From: Fructilactobacillus myrtifloralis | GTDB taxonomy: Bacteria; Bacillota; Bacilli; Lactobacillales; Lactobacillaceae | Direction of reading: 5' to 3' | Assembly (NCBI RefSeq): GCF_024029335.1 | Contig: NZ_CP097116.1 | Span: 992,001-1,056,000, forward strand | DNA: 64,000 bases | The notes under the pieces: generated by a model | Database searches by the model: none | Told to the model about the DNA's origin: nothing | Seen by the model: the letters and a program-made list of their open reading frames with translations, nothing else | Program-made: the position numbers and the translations under genes | Part shown: positions 8,540 through 15,931 of the stretch, piece by piece | Layout of the letters: the number at the start of each line of letters is the position of its first letter | Position numbering within the stretch: position 1 is the first letter of the stretch

Positions 8540-8604
8540 GTGGACACACTTTCTAATCATTGAATTTTCGTAGGTTTGAATCACTTAATTATAAGGCTTT
8601 TACG

Positions 8605-8633
8605 TTGACAGTAACACGGTTTTGTTATGTACT
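8605..8633 (+). promoter_or_regulatory. Catalase promoter, overlapping divergent reductase promoter
   Basis: TTGACA (8605-8610) plus a poor -10 (TGTACT at 8628-8633 with 17-bp spacing, or TATGTA with 15). It faces the minus-strand TATAAT at 8588-8593, only 12 bp away, so the two promoters probably interfere or share control. Confidence 0.5.
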
Positions 8634-8682
8634 AAGGTTGGAGTCATTTACATATAACTTTACGTAATAGGAGGAACATAAT

Positions 8683-10128
8683 ATGGCAGATAAATTAACA
8701 ACTGATGCCGGACAACCGTGGGCTAACAACGAGCATTCCCAAACGGCTGGAGTTCGTGGTCCCGTTTTAATGCAGGATTACCAACTTTTAGAAAAGCTCG
8801 CCCACTTTAACCGGGAACGAATCCCAGAACGGGTCGTGCACGCGAAGGGTGCTGGTGCCAAGGGAGTCTTTAAGTTAACGCATGACATGAGCAAATACAC
8901 CAAGGCCGACATGTTTAACGGCGTGGGCAAAGAGACACCGATGGCTATCCGGTTCTCGCAGGTGGCTGGAGAATCTGGTTACCCAGATACGATTCGGGAC
9001 GTGCGTGGTTACGCCATTAAGTTCTACACCCAAGACGGAATTTACGATATCGTGGGTAACAACACCCCGATTTTCTTCGTGAACGATCCGTTGAAGTTCC
9101 CAGACTTCATTCACTCCCAAAAGCGGGATCCTAAGACCCACTTACGGAGTAACGAAATGCAATGGGACTTCTGGTCTCACTCACCAGAATCAGTCCACCA
9201 GGTTACTTACTTGATGGGTGACCGGGGAAACCCAGCTAGTTACCGGACGATGAACGGGTACGGAAGCCATACGTACAAGTGGGTCAACAAAGACGGTGAA
9301 GTTTACTGGGTTAAATACCACTTCATTAGCCAACAAGGGGTCGAAAACATGACGGATGAAACGGCTGCGAAGGCTGCTTCTGAAGATACTGATTACCTCA
9401 TGCACGACCTGTACGACGCGATTGAACACAAGGATTATCCATCATGGAAGGTCTACGTACAAATCTTGCCGTACCAAGAAGGGATTGACTACCCCGCTGA
9501 CATTTTCGATGTAACCAAAGTCGTTTCCCACCACGATTATCCGCTGCAAGAAGTGGGTGAGTTCACGTTGAACGAAAATCCAACGAACTACTTCGATGAC
9601 GTGGAAGAAATTGCCTTCTCACCAGCCAACTTGGTTCCAGGGATCGAAGCTTCTCCAGATAAGTTGTTACAGGGACGGCTCTTTGCGTACAAGGATGCTG
9701 AACGGTACCGGCTAGGAGCTAACTACGAACAACTGAAGATTAACCGGCCCATTAATGAAGTTCACAATTACGAACGCGACGGATTCATGGCTGATAATCA
9801 AGGAAGCGACGTTAACTACGAACCGAACAGTAAAAATGGTCCAGTTGAAGATCCGCACGCTTCCATTACGCCGGAACAATTACAAGGGGCAACCGGAGCA
9901 TACCGGCCGTACGACCAGGATTACTACTCACAAGCTGGGGCCTTGTACCGGTTGATGAGTCCGGAAGAAAAAGATCGGCTCATTAAGACGATTAAGGGTG
10001 GCCTAGGCTCCTTTGATAACCATGAAATTCAAGTGTTAGAAACGAAGCAATTCTACAAGGCGGATCCAGAGTACGGAACGCGGGTTGCAGAGGCACTCGG
10101 ACTTGATTTAGACGAAATTAAAGAATAA
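8683..10128 (+). CDS. katA: Haem catalase (clade 3 type, short subunit)
   Basis: A 481-residue monofunctional catalase that dismutates hydrogen peroxide. Distal His53 lies in FNRERIPERVVHAKG, catalytic Asn126 in VGNNTP, and the proximal haem ligand Tyr336 in RLFAYKDAERYR. All active-site residues are present, so it should work if haem is supplied; most lactobacilli do not make haem. Two loop positions differ from textbook catalases: Lys60 after AGA, where many enzymes have His, Phe or Tyr, and FVND where FIRD is common. The start has a strong AGGAGG site. It stands alone between its promoter and a terminator, divergent from an FMN reductase. Confidence 0.96.
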   Translation: MADKLTTDAGQPWANNEHSQTAGVRGPVLMQDYQLLEKLAHFNRERIPERVVHAKGAGAKGVFKLTHDMSKYTKADMFNGVGKETPMAIRFSQVAGESGYPDTIRDVRGYAIKFYTQDGIYDIVGNNTPIFFVNDPLKFPDFIHSQKRDPKTHLRSNEMQWDFWSHSPESVHQVTYLMGDRGNPASYRTMNGYGSHTYKWVNKDGEVYWVKYHFISQQGVENMTDETAAKAASEDTDYLMHDLYDAIEHKDYPSWKVYVQILPYQEGIDYPADIFDVTKVVSHHDYPLQEVGEFTLNENPTNYFDDVEEIAFSPANLVPGIEASPDKLLQGRLFAYKDAERYRLGANYEQLKINRPINEVHNYERDGFMADNQGSDVNYEPNSKNGPVEDPHASITPEQLQGATGAYRPYDQDYYSQAGALYRLMSPEEKDRLIKTIKGGLGSFDNHEIQVLETKQFYKADPEYGTRVAEALGLDLDEIKE

Positions 10129-10136
10129 CCCAATTT

Positions 10137-10168
10137 AAGAACGGCATCTTTGCGATGCTGTTCTTTTT
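10137..10168 (+). terminator. Catalase terminator
   Basis: AAGAACGGCATC pairs with GATGCTGTTCTT (one G-T pair) around a short loop and is followed by T6. Confidence 0.85.
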
Positions 10169-10195
10169 TGTGTGTTTCTCCCGCAGTGGAAGTGG

Positions 10196-10322
10196 TGGTA
10201 AAATGAGAATAGTTAAGGTGACCGAGAGGCATTTCAGTTGCATTTATGCCGGCTTCCCTTATCATCGGTAGTAGAGGGAGCGGGTCCAATGCTCCGGTAA
10301 TTTTTAAAAGTGAGGTCCGAGG
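10196..10322 (+). promoter_or_regulatory. Promoter and structured 5' leader of the HAD nucleotidase/aldolase genes
   Basis: An extended -10 (TGGTAAAAT, 10196-10204) should start transcription near 10211. The leader of about 110 nt can fold into ACCGA/TCGGT enclosing GGCAT/ATGCC, followed by GGAGC/GCTCC and a T5 run before the ribosome binding site (GAGGTCCGAGG). I do not recognise a known riboswitch. The T-run suggests possible attenuation, but the last stem is short. Confidence 0.35.
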
Positions 10323-10925
10323 ATGACAGGTACGAAACCAAAATTATTTTTAGACATGGACAACGTGATGGTTAATACCCTTCCAGTCTTGAACGAATTG
10401 GCAAGGCTCCCATTTACCAAACCCAAGCCCGACCAAATCACGGGAGTGTTTCGGGATTTAGCGCCGTTGCCAGGGATCCTAACGAGTGTGCCCAAACTCG
10501 CAGAGCACTACGAAATGTACGTGCTCTCAACGGCCCCGTGGGATAATCCGAGTGCCTGGCAGGATAAACTGGCCTGGTTGCAACAGTACTTTGGTGCCGG
10601 GGCGGAGAATCCCTTTTACAAACGGGTAATTATCGCGCATGACAAGGGCTTGGTGCATCGAACTGGGGGGTTACTGGTTGACGATCGGCCGTACCACGGG
10701 GCGAGTGCCTGGGTGGATCCAGCGGTTCCGAGTGCCTGGTTACAATACGGCGCTGACGAACGCTTGCAGTGGAAGAACGAACTAACCAACTTCCTCTTAG
10801 ACATCGCCGAAAACCAGGAACAGGGGCAGGCGTTGCCAGCTGCGATTACGGCAGCGAACGCGCGTCCGAACCCGTATCTCATTCACGGTGATTTAAAAGA
10901 TTTTCATGCAGCAACTTGGGAATAA
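10323..10925 (+). CDS. HAD-superfamily 5'(3')-deoxyribonucleotidase-like phosphatase
   Basis: A 200-residue HAD protein. Motif I is LFLDMDNVMVNT (nucleophile and acid/base Asp), motif II includes LSTAPWDNP, the Lys region is AHDKGL, and motif IV is GGLLVDDRP. This set matches the NT5C family of cytosolic nucleotidases, which dephosphorylate deoxy- or ribonucleoside monophosphates. The substrate is not certain. It ends 16 bp before the fba start and has no terminator after it, so the two are probably co-transcribed. The gene lies behind a structured leader. Confidence 0.75.
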   Translation: MTGTKPKLFLDMDNVMVNTLPVLNELARLPFTKPKPDQITGVFRDLAPLPGILTSVPKLAEHYEMYVLSTAPWDNPSAWQDKLAWLQQYFGAGAENPFYKRVIIAHDKGLVHRTGGLLVDDRPYHGASAWVDPAVPSAWLQYGADERLQWKNELTNFLLDIAENQEQGQALPAAITAANARPNPYLIHGDLKDFHAATWE

Positions 10926-10941
10926 TAAAGGAGAACAACTA

Positions 10942-11820
10942 ATGATTACAAACAGTACGGAAATGTTACAAGCAGCCCGGGCCGGCCACTACGCCGTTCC
11001 AGCATTTAACGTGAACAACTTGGAATGGGCTAAGGCAATTTTGCAAGCCGGGGAAAAAGCCCAATCACCGTTGATTTTACAGGTAACCAGTGGTGCCGCT
11101 AAGTACATGGGAAGCTTCCGGTTAGCCTACGATTTAATCGTCGACATGCACGATGCCTTACACATTACCGTTCCGATTTCCATTCACTTAGACCACGGAA
11201 CTTACTTTGATTCACTCAAAACGTTAGGGATTAGTTACACGTCGATTATGTTTGATGGGTCGAGTCTCCCTCTTGATGAAAACTTAGCGAAGACGGCTAC
11301 ACTGAGAGACCTCACAAAGGACCAGGACGTTAGCTTAGAAACTGAAGTTGGCACGATCGGTGGTGAAGAAGACGGTGTGATTGCTGATGGTGAAATTGCG
11401 CCGGTTGATTCCGCGGTGGCCATGGCGAAAGCTGGCGTTGATATGTTAGCTGTTGGAATCGGGAACATTCACGGTCAGTACCCGAAGGACTGGAAAGGGC
11501 TCAACTTTGCGCACCTGCAAAAGATTGATGACGCGATTTATGATGCGTTAGGCAAACGGATTCCATTAGTCCTACACGGTGGTTCTGGGATTCCGGATGA
11601 CCAAGTACGCAAGGCCATTCAACTAGGAATTGCCAAGGTTAACGTGAATACCGAAGGACAACTAGCCTTTCACCAGGGCCTGCGGGATTACATCCTGAGT
11701 GATGAGGACTTAAAGGGGAAGAACTATGACCCTCGAATCCTGCTCACTGCTGGAACCGATCAGTTGGTAGAGATGTGCTTAGACCGGATTCGGGTCTTTG
11801 GTTCGGGAAACAAAGCTTAG
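10942..11820 (+). CDS. fba: Class II fructose-bisphosphate aldolase
   Basis: A 292-residue zinc-dependent aldolase, which splits fructose-1,6-bisphosphate into glyceraldehyde-3-phosphate and dihydroxyacetone phosphate. Zinc and catalytic motifs are visible: ISIHLDHG, ETEVGTIGGEEDG, VGIGNIHGQYP and LHGGSGIPDDQ. The start at 10942 is preferred over the in-frame ATG at 10906 because AAAGGAG lies just upstream of it. Tagatose-bisphosphate aldolase is a close relative, but the length and motifs favour Fba. Its presence means glycolytic cleavage may be possible alongside the zwf/gnd pentose phosphate route seen later in the window. Confidence 0.92.
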   Translation: MITNSTEMLQAARAGHYAVPAFNVNNLEWAKAILQAGEKAQSPLILQVTSGAAKYMGSFRLAYDLIVDMHDALHITVPISIHLDHGTYFDSLKTLGISYTSIMFDGSSLPLDENLAKTATLRDLTKDQDVSLETEVGTIGGEEDGVIADGEIAPVDSAVAMAKAGVDMLAVGIGNIHGQYPKDWKGLNFAHLQKIDDAIYDALGKRIPLVLHGGSGIPDDQVRKAIQLGIAKVNVNTEGQLAFHQGLRDYILSDEDLKGKNYDPRILLTAGTDQLVEMCLDRIRVFGSGNKA

Positions 11821-11854
11821 TTAAAAACTGAGGCTAGAAAAATTAGTTTCTAAA

Positions 11855-11898
11855 TAAAAAATAGCTGGAAGTTAATCTTAACTTCCAGCTATTTTTTA
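11855..11898. terminator. Bidirectional terminator after fba
   Basis: A near-perfect 20-bp hairpin (AAAAATAGCTGGAAGTTAA and its complement) with A and T outer runs separates convergent fba and the DUF4097 gene. Confidence 0.9.
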
Positions 11899-11939
11899 TA
11901 TGAATGGCTATTTTTCCAGGTCTCTTTGACAATTGACCT

Positions 11940-12884
11940 TTAATTATCCTTATGCTTAATGTTGACGTGTTTTAAGCTTATATCGCCAGCATCAGCATTA
12001 ATTTTACTGTGGTTAATCTTGGCATTTTTAATCTGAACATCACCACTATCGCTTTTAAGCTGAAGTTGATCGTAGGTGATCGATTTTTGGTTATCCATTG
12101 CTACATCTCCAGCTCCACTGTTAAAGTTTAAGTCTTTTGCAATTAGATCATGAGTTTTAATGTCACCACCATCGGAGCTGAGGGTGACTTTAGTTAAGTT
12201 GGGTTGTTTCATGGTAATGTCACCTGAACTACTGTTGATTTTAAGTGGTTGATTGGAGTCCACTTTTTCAAGTAAGACGTTGCCACCTTCTGATTCAATC
12301 TGGGTAGCTTGCAGCTTTGTGTTGCGTAAGGACACGTCTCCACTTTCCGATTTAATCATGGTCGTCCCGATTTGGCTGTCATTACTATTTACATCTCCAC
12401 TTGAGCTTACTAGTTTGGATTGCTTGAAGTTGGCCTTGCTTATTGTCATGTTCCATGCGTTACTGTTAGCTTGAAAGTTCTGAATGGGAGTAGTCGTTTT
12501 AAAGTCCAGGGTTCCAGAGTTAATTTTGACCGTCTTCGGATTAATGACCTGTGGCAGGGTGATCACAACCTTATGCTTGAGCTTGCCGCTGTGACTGTGG
12601 TTGATCTGATCCCAGAGCTTTTGGTCCTTAACATTAACCTCAATGTTATCACCATTTTTGGTGACTTTAGGTTTTTGCTGGTCCCGGAAGTTAGATTGGA
12701 CAGTAAATTCGTTACCCGATTTTACTGTCACCTGGGCTGGAACGTTTATTTTTAAAGTATCAAGTTGAGCGGTATTTTTGACTTTCTGGGTTTGGCTAGC
12801 GGCCGTTGCTTGTGGTGTGAATGCAGCTGGTAAAACCGCTAGAAATAACCTTAACATTGTCAATCCAATGATTTTTTTATACAT
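11940..12884 (-). CDS. Exported DUF4097-type beta-repeat protein
   Basis: A protein of about 314 residues with a signal peptide or N-terminal membrane segment (GLTMLRLFLAVLPAAF) followed by a long run of short beta-strand repeats. The recurring pattern is S/D-S-G-D-V/I about every 20 residues (SSSGDVNS, SESGDVSL, SSSGDITM, SGAGDVAM, SDSGDVQI, ADAGDISL), typical of a right-handed beta-helix in DUF4097 proteins. It acts outside the membrane; its role is unknown in the family. I chose ATG 12884 because AGAAAGG is 9 bp upstream of it, whereas ATG 12893 touches that site. It ends the PadR-DUF1700 operon, a common genetic pairing. Confidence 0.8.
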   Translation of the reverse strand: MYKKIIGLTMLRLFLAVLPAAFTPQATAASQTQKVKNTAQLDTLKINVPAQVTVKSGNEFTVQSNFRDQQKPKVTKNGDNIEVNVKDQKLWDQINHSHSGKLKHKVVITLPQVINPKTVKINSGTLDFKTTTPIQNFQANSNAWNMTISKANFKQSKLVSSSGDVNSNDSQIGTTMIKSESGDVSLRNTKLQATQIESEGGNVLLEKVDSNQPLKINSSSGDITMKQPNLTKVTLSSDGGDIKTHDLIAKDLNFNSGAGDVAMDNQKSITYDQLQLKSDSGDVQIKNAKINHSKINADAGDISLKHVNIKHKDN

Positions 12885-12908
12885 AGGAAACATCCTTTCT
12901 TAGGTTAT

Positions 12909-13001
12909 CTAACCTAATTCCATAATTAGTACTAGCCCAATAATGCCTAGAGCTAGCAGCAAACTAAGACAAACGGGAATGCCAATAATTGCTAATTTCA
13001 T
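12909..13001 (-). CDS. 30-residue membrane peptide
   Basis: A short frame of 30 codons between the 61-residue protein and the DUF4097 gene. It begins MKLAIIGIPV and is hydrophobic for almost its full length (LLLALGIIGLVLIM), ending MELG, so it should form one transmembrane helix. A strong AAAGGAG site lies at the right distance (about 8 bp) from the ATG. That site, the operon position and the clean composition argue that it is translated. No function can be read. It may assist or regulate the neighbouring DUF1700 or DUF4097 products (inference). Confidence 0.6.
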   Translation of the reverse strand: MKLAIIGIPVCLSLLLALGIIGLVLIMELG

Positions 13002-13015
13002 TAAATCAAACTCCT

Positions 13016-13201
13016 TTAGTAATCGTCGTCACCATCATCGTCGTCACTAAAATTAAGCGACATGTGAGTCGAATTGTGGGAGTAGGCCTTTTCTAAGCCG
13101 TGTGTCCGACCACCACCATAAAAACCAATTACACCCATTACTAATCCAGACACAGATAGTATGATTCCAGTGATTAGCATTCGTTTCATGAATTTAGCCA
13201 T
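13016..13201 (-). CDS. Small membrane protein with acidic tail
   Basis: A 61-residue protein with one N-terminal transmembrane helix (MLITGIILSVSGLVMGVIGFY), a Gly/His-containing middle and an extremely acidic end (FSDDDDGDDDY). I chose ATG 13201 because AGAAAGG lies 9 bp upstream; ATG 13210 is too close to it. Its start overlaps the end of the DUF1700 gene by 8 bp, so translation is likely coupled. The topology would place the acidic tail on one face of the membrane, where it could bind cations or basic partners (inference). No known family is assigned. Confidence 0.65.
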   Translation of the reverse strand: MAKFMKRMLITGIILSVSGLVMGVIGFYGGGRTHGLEKAYSHNSTHMSLNFSDDDDGDDDY

Positions 13202-13796
13202 GATAACCATCCTTTCTGTTAGTCAATTTAGCTTGTGAATACCGATAGATTTTCTTGGTCCAGTTCGCACCAATTTGAATAATAAAGCGAATTACAAAGT
13301 ACACGATGGGCGGGATCATAATCAAGACACCGAAGATAAGCAACGATGCACCAATTAAATTTAATGCAACAATCCCTTTACTAGCGATAGTTGTGATTCC
13401 AACCCAAAAAGCAAGTCCTGCAACAACCAAAGTTGTAAATAAAAAAGCTCCTACGACTACAACTACAATAAATAACATCAGTAAGATAAAGCCGGCAATC
13501 CCCAGCAAAACTGGGGAGGCAATGGCCGCTAAAATGGTAATAATGAGCTTAACGTTGTGATTGACGCTTCCCTTTTTCGGTTGCTTTTCATCTTCTGAGA
13601 TGGAGTAATTCGCGGCAATTTGGCGCGCTAGCTGCCGGGGCGTTCCAAGGTTTGCGACGATTTCTTTGTAGTTACTAAGTTGACCGTCCTTGAGATAGTC
13701 GAGGTAGTAGGTCGCGGCCTCATCGCGTTCCTTAGTTGGGATATTTTTTAGGTAGTACTTCAGTTCCGTGATGTATTGTTCCTGATCCGTTGGCAT
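13194..13796 (-). CDS. DUF1700-family membrane protein
   Basis: A 200-residue protein. The N-terminal 65 residues are soluble and helical (YITELKYYLKNIPTKERDEAATYYLDYL ... GTPRQLARQIA), matching the DUF1700/YoaS-like cytoplasmic domain. Four or so hydrophobic segments follow between residues 80 and 185. Its ATG shares one base with the PadR stop codon (TAATG), with AAGGAGGATGA upstream, so PadR and this gene are translated together. Such proteins are usually found with PadR regulators and DUF4097 proteins and are linked to envelope stress in other Firmicutes; the exact role is unknown. Confidence 0.8.
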   Translation of the reverse strand: MPTDQEQYITELKYYLKNIPTKERDEAATYYLDYLKDGQLSNYKEIVANLGTPRQLARQIAANYSISEDEKQPKKGSVNHNVKLIITILAAIASPVLLGIAGFILLMLFIVVVVVGAFLFTTLVVAGLAFWVGITTIASKGIVALNLIGASLLIFGVLIMIPPIVYFVIRFIIQIGANWTKKIYRYSQAKLTNRKDGYHG

Positions 13797-14146
13797 TAGT
13801 CATCCTCCTTGGGCATTTGATTGTTAAAGACCTGGTCAACGATGTGCTTGTGATGATTCCAGTCGGTCTTAACTTTGGCAAGTTGGGTTAATCCGGCCTC
13901 CGTAATTTGATAATACCGCCGGTTCCGACCGTCAAAGGGCTGGTCGTAAGTGGTGACCCAATCTTCCTTTTTGAGCCGGCGTAAAATCGGGTAGAGGGTT
14001 GAGTTTGAAATCGGAATAAACTTTTTGACTCCCTGGGTTAAGGCGTAGCCGTAGTAATCTTCCTGGGCGAGCAAGGCTAACACGATGCCTTCCAGCACTT
14101 CTGAACTAATTTGAATGGCGATAATGATCAGCTCCTTCACTTTCAT
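13796..14146 (-). CDS. PadR-family transcriptional regulator
   Basis: A winged-helix repressor of about 116 residues. The family core is present: ISSEVLEGIVLALLAQEDYYGYAL, then SNSTLYPILRRLKKEDWV and the wing DGRNRRYYQIT. It should repress its own operon (DUF1700, the 61- and 30-residue proteins, and DUF4097). The start is unclear. ATG 14146 coincides with the predicted transcription start, so it would be leaderless. An AAGGAG site lies inside the frame 6 bp before an ATT codon at 14125, close to where related proteins begin (about IAIQISSE). Earlier starts, up to 14203, would lie upstream of the promoter. Confidence 0.85.
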   Translation of the reverse strand: MKVKELIIIAIQISSEVLEGIVLALLAQEDYYGYALTQGVKKFIPISNSTLYPILRRLKKEDWVTTYDQPFDGRNRRYYQITEAGLTQLAKVKTDWNHHKHIVDQVFNNQMPKEDD

Positions 14147-14148
14147 CA

Positions 14149-14178
14149 ATATTATACATCGTATAATATAAAAAGCAA
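14149..14178 (-). promoter_or_regulatory. PadR operon promoter with 21-bp operator palindrome
   Basis: A perfect dyad with arms TATTATAC/GTATAATA extends to 21 bp (14149-14169). It contains the minus-strand TATAAT -10 (14156-14151). A TTGCTT -35 lies at 14178-14173, spacing 16. Binding here would block RNA polymerase, as expected for PadR autorepression. Confidence 0.65.
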
Positions 14179-14182
14179 GTAA

Positions 14183-14212
14183 AAAAAGACCATGAATTTT
14201 CATGGTCTTTTT
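14183..14212. terminator. Terminator downstream of second FMN reductase
   Basis: AAAGACCATGAA pairs with TTCATGGTCTTT, with A and T runs outside. It ends the minus-strand reductase and lies directly upstream of the PadR promoter. Confidence 0.85.
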
Positions 14213-14214
14213 GA

Positions 14215-14817
14215 TTATGCATCTGCTTGTAAGCGGCTGGCGTAGTTGGCAATGTTTTGTACGGTAGCCGTCAACTTGTCGGCATAGTATTGTTGTTCGG
14301 ACGCCTCTAAATCCGGATTTAAGTCCCCAGTTTCAGTAAAGATGTTTTGAATGAAACGGAGGTTGAGATTCCGCGGGACGCTTACCAAGCTTAGAACTTG
14401 GAAAATCGGCAACCAGGCCATTGCAGCCAGGATACCACCAAACGAACCCATGGAGTAACTGATCGTTTGAATCGGGGTGTCGCTAACGCCGGTTCCGAGG
14501 TAGTCAAAGGCATTTTTTAATGCACCCGGAACTGAGTAGTCATATTCAGGGGTGAGCAACAAGATTCCGTCGCCACTCATCACGTCGGTTACCCAGCGTT
14601 TGGCATTTGGAGCCAGATTCTCTGGATAATCGGGAGTTCCCATTGGGGGAAGGGGTTCGGCGTAGGCGGGAAGCTGATAGTCACTAACCTTTAAAAATTG
14701 CAAACTAACGTGCGTGGTTTGCTCTAATTCGGGTTGGTGCTTTTGCAGGTATTGAAACAGGCGGGATCCCATGGAAGGTTCGCGGACACTTCCGAGGATT
14801 ACGTTAACAGTGGTCAT
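14215..14817 (-). CDS. NAD(P)H-dependent FMN reductase family protein, second copy
   Basis: A 200-residue flavodoxin-like reductase: VNVILGSVREPSMGSRLFQYL at the N-terminus and LLTPEYDYSVPGALKNAFDYL at the flavin site. It is paralogous to the protein at 7943-8539 and shares the -VNVILGS and LTPEY segments. It should transfer electrons from NAD(P)H through FMN to quinones, azo compounds or other acceptors; the physiological acceptor is unknown. AAAGGAG precedes the ATG and a good promoter is visible, so it is a single-gene unit. Confidence 0.85.
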   Translation of the reverse strand: MTTVNVILGSVREPSMGSRLFQYLQKHQPELEQTTHVSLQFLKVSDYQLPAYAEPLPPMGTPDYPENLAPNAKRWVTDVMSGDGILLLTPEYDYSVPGALKNAFDYLGTGVSDTPIQTISYSMGSFGGILAAMAWLPIFQVLSLVSVPRNLNLRFIQNIFTETGDLNPDLEASEQQYYADKLTATVQNIANYASRLQADA

Positions 14818-14848
14818 GATGATCGACTCCTTTATAATTAGTAAACCT

Positions 14849-14877
14849 AGTATATCTACTTATTTTTAGTAAGTAAA
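14849..14877 (-). promoter_or_regulatory. Promoter of second FMN reductase
   Basis: On the minus strand, TTTACT (14877-14872), a 17-bp spacer, and TATACT (14854-14849). Confidence 0.6.
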
Positions 14878-14894
14878 GGTAAAAGCCTCCCATA

Positions 14895-14926
14895 CAAAAA
14901 AACTCACCCGGATGAGTGAGTTTAAC
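14895..14926 (-). terminator. lysC-dapF operon terminator
   Basis: On the minus strand AACTCACTC and GGGTGAGTT form a stem ending in T7. Confidence 0.8.
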
Positions 14927-14936
14927 CTAGTTAGTA

Positions 14937-15917
14937 TTAGGGTTGCGGCAGGGTGGCGACCCAGTTTTGGTAAGCCGTTTCTTCAGTGGTAGGTTGGTAG
15001 TTACCAGCTGCAAATTGGTGCTGGAACAGGTCAGTAGCTTCGATTTCCCAGTTTCCCAGCGTGGTGGCGTTGGCAATCAACTGCAGGGCGTACTCCGTCC
15101 CCGTCCGGGCGACGTGCACTTTCACCATTCCCCCCGGATTGTAGACCGTTACCACGTGGTCAAAATCGCCCTGGTCGTGGTTTAAAACGTAGGCCAAACT
15201 CGTGGCCGTCATTCCGGTTCCACAGGCATTGGTGAAGCCGACGCCCCGTTCGTAAGTTTTCACAAACAAGCGATCGGGACCGAGGATTTGGGCAAAGTTG
15301 AGGTTTACTCCGTCTGGAAAGTACGGATTTTCTCCGTTTAAATAGGGTCCCAGTTGAGCTTGCAACCCACTGGTTAAGGTGTCGTGGTCCATAAAACTAA
15401 TTAAATGCGGATTGGGCACCGCAATGGCCGTAAAGTCTAGGTCGGGCGCTAACTGGGGTAAGGGCCGGTTCAAAATCGTGTCTCCTCCCAGCTCGGCAAA
15501 CGGAAAGTCAGCAGCGTGAAACCGCACGGGGGCGATTTCTACTCCATAGGCGGGAACCTCTGGTGCCAACTGGTCGGCTTGTTCCACGTGTAAATCGGCA
15601 TCCTGAGTTTCAACCTTAAACTTAGTTTCTCCCGTTTGGTCAGCTAGGTAGCGGGCGACCGTTCGCAGCCCGTTACCACACATGGAGGCGAGACTACCAT
15701 CGGCATTCACGACCGTCATTTTGCCTAAGCACCCGGAATGGTCCGAAGCATCCACGACTAAAATTCCATCGATGTCGTTAAAGGTCTCGTTGTCACTCTG
15801 TTTGAGGTTCACGGCGAGGTTGGCAATTTGCTCGATGGTTGGGGTGGTTGTAAATTGGGTCCGATCTAAAATGAAAAACCGGTTTTCTGAACCGTGAACT
15901 TTGCGTAGCGTTACCAT
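14937..15917 (-). CDS. dapF: Diaminopimelate epimerase
   Basis: Converts LL-diaminopimelate to the meso form for peptidoglycan and lysine. The two catalytic cysteines are Cys80 in SMCGNGLRTVARYLAD and Cys232 in NACGTGMTATSLAYVL. The length of 326 residues is slightly above the usual 280-300; the extra length lies mostly in the C-terminal tail (residues 290-326). It lies 14 bp after lysC and forms a two-gene operon ending at a terminator. The divergent lysA operon supplies the remaining local steps. Confidence 0.95.
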   Translation of the reverse strand: MVTLRKVHGSENRFFILDRTQFTTTPTIEQIANLAVNLKQSDNETFNDIDGILVVDASDHSGCLGKMTVVNADGSLASMCGNGLRTVARYLADQTGETKFKVETQDADLHVEQADQLAPEVPAYGVEIAPVRFHAADFPFAELGGDTILNRPLPQLAPDLDFTAIAVPNPHLISFMDHDTLTSGLQAQLGPYLNGENPYFPDGVNLNFAQILGPDRLFVKTYERGVGFTNACGTGMTATSLAYVLNHDQGDFDHVVTVYNPGGMVKVHVARTGTEYALQLIANATTLGNWEIEATDLFQHQFAAGNYQPTTEETAYQNWVATLPQP

Positions 15918-15931
15918 GAAATGACCTCCCG

